DNA of 18,576 nucleotides from Ruminococcaceae bacterium UBA7075 (lineage in GTDB: Bacteria; Bacillota; Clostridia; Oscillospirales; Acutalibacteraceae). Within the stretch, counting starts at the first letter, position 1, and each line of letters begins with the position of its first letter. Positions 15,156 through 18,576 of the stretch are shown piece after piece. The translations under genes and the position numbers were made by a program. Below the pieces are notes generated by a model that had not been told where the DNA came from, ran no database searches, and saw only the letters and a list, made by a program, of their open reading frames with translations. The stretch is from contig DKZL01000050.1 in NCBI GenBank assembly GCA_002493635.1, forward strand, positions 75,377-93,952, in the 5' to 3' direction.

Positions 15156-15213
15156 ATCAGGCTGACTAAAAGGGATAATCATACAAAATTATATTATCAA
15201 TAACAAATTACTA

Positions 15214-16296
15214 TTACTGACCGTCAAGCAAACTCGGCTGCGTCGGCAATGCGTTCACTGTACCTTTCGGAAAATCATATCCCAGATGTCTGCACGCTTC
15301 AGCCGTAATACATCTGCCTCTCGGTGTTCTGCTTAAAAATCCTATCTGCAACAGATACGGCTCATAAACATCCTCAATAGTAATTGATTCTTCACCGATT
15401 GCCGCAGCTAAAGTTTCAAGTCCCACAGGACCGCCGTTATAGAATTTTATAATAGCCTCTAACATTCGTCTGTCATTCTGGTCAAGACCAAGCTCGTCTA
15501 CTTCAAGCTTATCAAGAGCAGTTCTTGCAGTTTCAAGAGTGATGACGCCGTCGGACATCACAAGCGCAAAATCACGCACACGCTTTAACATTCTGTTTGC
15601 AATTCGGGGAGTTCCCCTTGAACGGGATGCAATCTCAAGCGCACCGTCGTACTCTATAGGCACTCCTAAAATTCCTGCACTTCGCTCAACAATACTTGCA
15701 AGCTCCTCGGCGGTATACAGCTCAAGTCTTAAAACAACTCCGAATCTGTCACGCAAAGGCGCAGTAAGCTGTCCTGCTCTTGTTGTTGCGCCGACAAGTG
15801 TAAATTTTGGAAGCGGCAAATGGTATGATGCCGCCATCTGTCCCTTGCCAGTGATAATATCAATTGCAAAGTCCTCCATAGACGGATACAGAATTTCCTC
15901 AACTGCTCTGCTCAGTCTGTGAATTTCATCAATAAACAGCACGTCGCCTTCATTGAGGTTAGTAAGCAATGCCGCCAGATCACCCGGTTTTTCAATAGCA
16001 GGACCTGAGGTAATTCTCAGATTTACTCCCAACTCGTTTGCAATAATACCTGCAAGAGTAGTCTTTCCAAGTCCGGGAGGGCCGTATAACAGCACGTGGT
16101 CAAGGGATTCTCCCCTGATTTTTGCCGCCTCAATAAACACCTTAAGATTTTCCTTTGCCTTCTCCTGTCCGATATATTCATCTAAGGATTTTGGTCGCAG
16201 GGGATTATCGCCCTCAACGACATCCTCGGGAATTTCTGAGGTATCTGTTATTCTGTTTTCAAAGTCAAATTCTTCAGAAAATTCAATTTTAGACAT
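15214..16296 (-). CDS. ruvB: Holliday junction branch migration DNA helicase RuvB
   Basis: A 360-residue AAA+ motor that drives branch migration together with RuvA. The RuvB opening LRPKSLDEYIGQ, Walker A GPPGLGKT (72-79), Walker B LFIDEIHRL (Asp123, Glu124), sensor I GATTRAG with the following LRDRFG arginine region, and the C-terminal winged helix ending in LSRTPRGRCIT are all present. It starts three bases after the ruvA stop, so translation is likely coupled. The ribosome site (GGGAAG) is modest. Confidence 0.97.
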   Translation of the reverse strand: MSKIEFSEEFDFENRITDTSEIPEDVVEGDNPLRPKSLDEYIGQEKAKENLKVFIEAAKIRGESLDHVLLYGPPGLGKTTLAGIIANELGVNLRITSGPAIEKPGDLAALLTNLNEGDVLFIDEIHRLSRAVEEILYPSMEDFAIDIITGKGQMAASYHLPLPKFTLVGATTRAGQLTAPLRDRFGVVLRLELYTAEELASIVERSAGILGVPIEYDGALEIASRSRGTPRIANRMLKRVRDFALVMSDGVITLETARTALDKLEVDELGLDQNDRRMLEAIIKFYNGGPVGLETLAAAIGEESITIEDVYEPYLLQIGFLSRTPRGRCITAEACRHLGYDFPKGTVNALPTQPSLLDGQ

Positions 16297-16299
16297 AAA

Positions 16300-16902
16300 T
16301 TATTTTCTTCCCATCTGTTTAAGTGTCAAGGAAATAAGCTGTTCAACAGGAAGTGAATTATCCATTGCTGAAAGCACGGGCGACACCTCCGATGCCGAAT
16401 AGCCAAGCACCGACAAAGCCTCAAGCGCCTTTGGAATATTACCTGTTGCCGCATTGTCAGCTGCAGCAGTTACAGCAGAAAGTCCGTTGTCGGCAGTTGC
16501 TGCCTTTGCAAGCTTGTCTTTTAGCTCAAGCACAATCCTCTGCGCCGTCTTTTTCCCAATGCCCGGAGCCATTGTAATAGATTTGACATCATCTGTTGCA
16601 ATCGCCATTGCAATCTGCTTGGGTGACATAACCGAACAAATCGAAATTCCCGCCTTTGGTCCTACACCACTGACGGTTATCAGCGTTTTGAATGTATCAA
16701 GCTCTGTTTTTGTTGCAAATCCAAACAGTTCAACAGCATCCTCCCGAACATTAAGGTAGGTATAAAGCATAACCTCGGTATTAAGCTTAAGAGTTTTCAG
16801 TGTGTTTAACGTAGTCTGGCAGTTATATCCTACACCGCCGCACTCCACAACCGCACTTGACGATGTGGTATGTATAAGTTTTCCTCTGACGGAATACAGC
16901 AT
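16300..16902 (-). CDS. ruvA: Holliday junction branch migration protein RuvA
   Basis: A 200-residue DNA-binding subunit that holds the four-way junction. The N-terminal OB fold (MLYSVRGKL...VECGGVGY), two helix-hairpin-helix motifs (VSGVGPKAG and APGIGKKTAQRIV) and the C-terminal RuvB-binding domain with ALSVLGYS are visible. The length is typical. It begins two bases after the ruvC stop and is followed three bases later by ruvB, making ruvCAB one unit. Confidence 0.96.
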   Translation of the reverse strand: MLYSVRGKLIHTTSSSAVVECGGVGYNCQTTLNTLKTLKLNTEVMLYTYLNVREDAVELFGFATKTELDTFKTLITVSGVGPKAGISICSVMSPKQIAMAIATDDVKSITMAPGIGKKTAQRIVLELKDKLAKAATADNGLSAVTAAADNAATGNIPKALEALSVLGYSASEVSPVLSAMDNSLPVEQLISLTLKQMGRK

Positions 16903-16904
16903 AA

Positions 16905-17411
16905 TTATATTCCCTTTCTAAAGATTTCTCTTCTTAACGCAGAGCCTGCCGCCTGAGTATGACAAATGGCAATCGCCAAAGCATCTGCCGTATCATCAGG
17001 CTTCGGCACTTCATCAAGATGCAAAAGCCTTCTTGTCATCTCCATTACCTGTGGTTTTTTTGCCTTGCCGTAGCCTGTTACGGCAGTCTTGACCTGTAGC
17101 GGAGTATACTCAAAAATCGGTATTTTTAACTTTTGAGCCGCAAGCAGTGTAACACCCCTTGCCTGTGCAACATTAATTGCAGTTTTTTGGTTTGTCTGAA
17201 AATAAAGCCTTTCAATAGCCAGTGCATCCGGTCGGCAGCGATTTAAAACAGAATAAATTTCATCATAAATATATTCAAGACGTTCGTTAAAATCAGTATG
17301 CGCCTTAGTTTCAACCGCACCAAATCCCAGTGCCTTGTATGTATTTGATTTAAAGCTGATAGCTCCCCAACCGACAATAGCATATCCGGGGTCAATACCG
17401 AAAACTATCAA
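16905..17411 (-). CDS. ruvC: Crossover junction endodeoxyribonuclease RuvC
   Basis: A 168-residue nuclease that resolves Holliday junctions. The four acidic metal ligands are recognisable: Asp7 (GIDPG), Glu67 (AIERLYF) and the Asp139/140-Asp143 pair (KPDDTADALA). The start is a TTG at 17409-17411, chosen because GGAGG (17419-17423) lies seven bases upstream and because it yields the canonical MIVFGIDPGY and the usual RuvC length. The first in-frame ATG lies 24 codons further upstream, directly at the promoter -10, and cannot be used from the predicted transcript. It heads the ruvCAB operon. Confidence 0.95.
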   Translation of the reverse strand: MIVFGIDPGYAIVGWGAISFKSNTYKALGFGAVETKAHTDFNERLEYIYDEIYSVLNRCRPDALAIERLYFQTNQKTAINVAQARGVTLLAAQKLKIPIFEYTPLQVKTAVTGYGKAKKPQVMEMTRRLLHLDEVPKPDDTADALAIAICHTQAAGSALRREIFRKGI

Positions 17412-17418
17412 AACACAA

Positions 17419-17423
17419 CCTCC
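17419..17423 (-). promoter_or_regulatory. Ribosome binding site deciding the ruvC TTG start
   Basis: GGAGG on the minus strand, seven bases before TTG. No ATG or GTG at a suitable distance gives a RuvC-like N-terminus, so this site fixes the start. Confidence 0.8.
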
Positions 17424-17471
17424 AAAACCTCTTAAAATCACGCAAAAGGGTACAATAACACAATTTAATTG

Positions 17472-17500
17472 ATTATACCACATTTCCTATTATTTATCAA
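17472..17500 (-). promoter_or_regulatory. Promoter of the ruvCAB operon
   Basis: The minus strand shows TTGATA (plus 17495-17500), 17 bp, then TATAAT (plus 17472-17477) preceded by TGG, an extended -10. The leader to the TTG start is about 55 bases. No clear LexA-type box (GAAC-N4-GTTC) is seen, although ruv genes are often SOS-controlled. Confidence 0.8.
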
Positions 17501-17538
17501 CGCTTTTTTAACATTTATAACCGCTCCATTTTTTGTAG

Positions 17539-17612
17539 CCGCTTCATAACTTTTATGTAAATTGCAACCGTTCTGACCCGAAGGTATATTTCGGCTTATC
17601 GGTAACCATCAT
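17539..17612 (-). repeat. Dispersed ~75-nt repeat, copy C (upstream of ruvC promoter)
   Basis: The third copy of the repeat found twice before glmM. It starts with CCGCTTCATAA and ends near ACCATCAT. A CCGAA/TTCGG hairpin is kept. The minus strand encodes a 19-codon micro-ORF (17612 to 17553) beginning MMVTDKPKYTFGSERLQF, clearly related to that of copy B, but without an obvious ribosome site. The remaining 17613-17711 is AT-rich with no gene recognised. Confidence 0.55.
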
Positions 17613-17711
17613 AACACACTAATAAAGTTAAATTATAGTTTATGTTAGAAGAAGTTTTGATAACGAGAAAGGCTCATTTGTAAAGGAAGATTCCCTCACA
17701 GTGTGAGGAAA

Positions 17712-18449
17712 ATGTCACAAAACAACAAAGGGAGACCGCCGCAGTAAGCGGCTGTCAGCAACATAAAAGTTGCCGACTATTTCAAGAAATGGCTTGTAGC
17801 AATAAAATCAGAAGTTCGTCCAAATACTTATCGCAGTTATAAGGGAAATATGGAAAACCACATTATCCCTTACTTTGAAAAGCTGGGTACTGAGCTTCAA
17901 GAGCTAAAGCCGCATCAGCTTTCCGATTATTACAAATCAAAGGTATGAGCAATATCCGTCACGACGATAAAACATCACCATCAAAACATATCAAAGGCGC
18001 TTGCTGACGCTGTAGAAAAGGGTTTAATATCAATAAATCCTGCAACATCCACAAAGACAGAAAGCAGTAATCGAACCTTGCCGATGATACCGCAGGTAAA
18101 AAAGATACTTCTTGAACAGAGGGAGCGTCAGATGAGAAACAAAGAATTTCTAAAAGACGCATATATCTCAACTGACTATGTTTGTACCTTTGATAATGGT
18201 AAGGAGATAACGCCTAATTATCTGACGAAAAAATTTCATACGCAGATTGAGAAACAAAACGATTTTCCGCAAATGAGATTTCACGATTTACAACATAGCG
18301 TTGCGAGTAATCTGTTGAATGATGGATTTACTACTGTTCAGGTTGCCGAATGGCTGGGACACAGCAGTTCAACAACCACATTAAAATTTTATGCTCACAT
18401 TGACAAAACCTCAAAATTAGCAATTGCAAACAGCCTGCAAGCGGATTAA
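17712..18449 (+). pseudogene. Degenerate tyrosine recombinase/integrase (Tn916/phage type)
   Basis: A single reading frame from ATG 17712 to TAA 18449 encodes integrase pieces but is broken. Stops lie in frame at 17745 (TAA) and 17946 (TGA). The core-binding SAM-like domain is recognisable (VADYFKKWLVAIKSEVRPNT, then SVTTIKHHHQNISKALADAV). The text jumps from GLISINPA (near 18047) straight to TKTESSNRTLP, so roughly 90 residues expected in this family, including the first catalytic Arg, are missing. The HxLRH box reads HDLQHS, so the second Arg is Gln. The WLGHS histidine and the FYAHID tyrosine remain. A 6-bp hairpin (17694-17708) covers the ribosome site. It is inactive and probably marks a former integrative element. 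Confidence 0.85.
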
Positions 18450-18576
18450 TTTCTACACTTTTTCTACAATATTTGAAGCCACTGTAAACACCAAAATGGT
18501 GGAACTGATGTAAAATTCAAGAATTTAGAATTAAAACGACAAAATATATAGAAAAAAGGGGCTGTTGCAAATTAAT
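18450..18576. other. Gene-free tail with possible insertion-sequence end
   Basis: After the integrase stop there is AT-rich sequence with a small CACCA/TGGTG hairpin (18489-18501) and no gene. The final GGGGCTGTTGCAAATTAAT (18558-18576) resembles the GGnnCTGTTGCAAA terminal repeats of IS6-like elements. The transposase, if any, lies outside the window. Confidence 0.3.

Noticed and set aside
14783..15213. glmS-type ribozyme or other known riboswitch ahead of glmM
   Set aside because: I could not match any known aptamer or ribozyme core. The structure seen is explained by the repeat copies and the hairpin-dense element.
15539..16402. Two long plus-strand open frames opposite ruvB and ruvA
   Set aside because: Antisense shadows of strongly conserved genes, with low-complexity Ser/Pro-rich translations and no translation signals.
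17412..17483. 24-residue N-terminal extension of RuvC from an upstream ATG
   Set aside because: The ATG lies at the promoter -10, upstream of the predicted transcript start. The TTG start has an ideal ribosome site and the canonical length.
17484..17540. SOS (LexA) box upstream of ruvCAB
   Set aside because: No GAAC-N4-GTTC-like palindrome is present around the promoter.

Overview
The window looks like a chromosomal segment of a low-to-mid GC Gram-positive anaerobe of the Clostridia, probably Oscillospiraceae/Ruminococcus-like. This rests on strong AGGAGG-type ribosome sites, TTGACA/TATAAT promoters, a ClpE-type zinc-finger Clp ATPase, an ECF transporter module beside truA, and the CvpA plus DUF5711 pair. 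The species assignment is inference. Nearly every gene lies on the minus strand.

Left part (1-3860) is a thiol-redox cluster: thioredoxin reductase (trxB), a CoA-disulfide-reductase-like flavoprotein with a C-terminal rhodanese domain, a divergent Crp/Fnr-family regulator, and thioredoxin (trxA), which overlaps the regulator tail to tail. A perfect palindrome with CRP-like half-sites sits about 41 bases upstream of the predicted trxA start point. The regulator's recognition helix carries the same Arg-Glu...Arg triad that CRP uses to read such half-sites, so a local regulon can be proposed.

Middle (4017-6660): a tRNA-Gly(UCC) gene with clear promoter and terminator, then a ClpE-like AAA+ unfoldase with its own sigma-A-type promoter.

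From 17500 back to 6669 runs a long collinear minus-strand block: ruvC-ruvA-ruvB (Holliday junction processing), a 431-bp repeat-rich gap, glmM (cell-wall precursor synthesis), an RlmI-like methyltransferase, ecfA1-ecfA2-ecfT (shared vitamin/metal ECF transport module), truA (tRNA pseudouridylation), a membrane-anchored DUF5711 protein, a CvpA-family membrane protein and pgsA (phosphatidylglycerol synthesis). Overlaps or spacings of 0-20 bp from glmM to pgsA suggest one transcript or heavily coupled translation. The gap before glmM holds two tandem copies of a roughly 75-nt repeat; a third copy lies upstream of the ruvC promoter. On the minus strand the repeats encode related micro-peptides, and the copies run into ribosome sites. 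Next to them is a 132-bp hairpin-dense element with 12-bp terminal inverted repeats.

Right end (17712-18576): the plus-strand remains of a Tn916/phage-type tyrosine integrase, destroyed by two in-frame stops, an internal deletion and loss of a catalytic Arg. The last 20 bases resemble an insertion-sequence end.

The most interesting items are the micro-ORF repeat family in front of glmM and upstream of ruvC, and the predicted Crp/Fnr operator at trxA.
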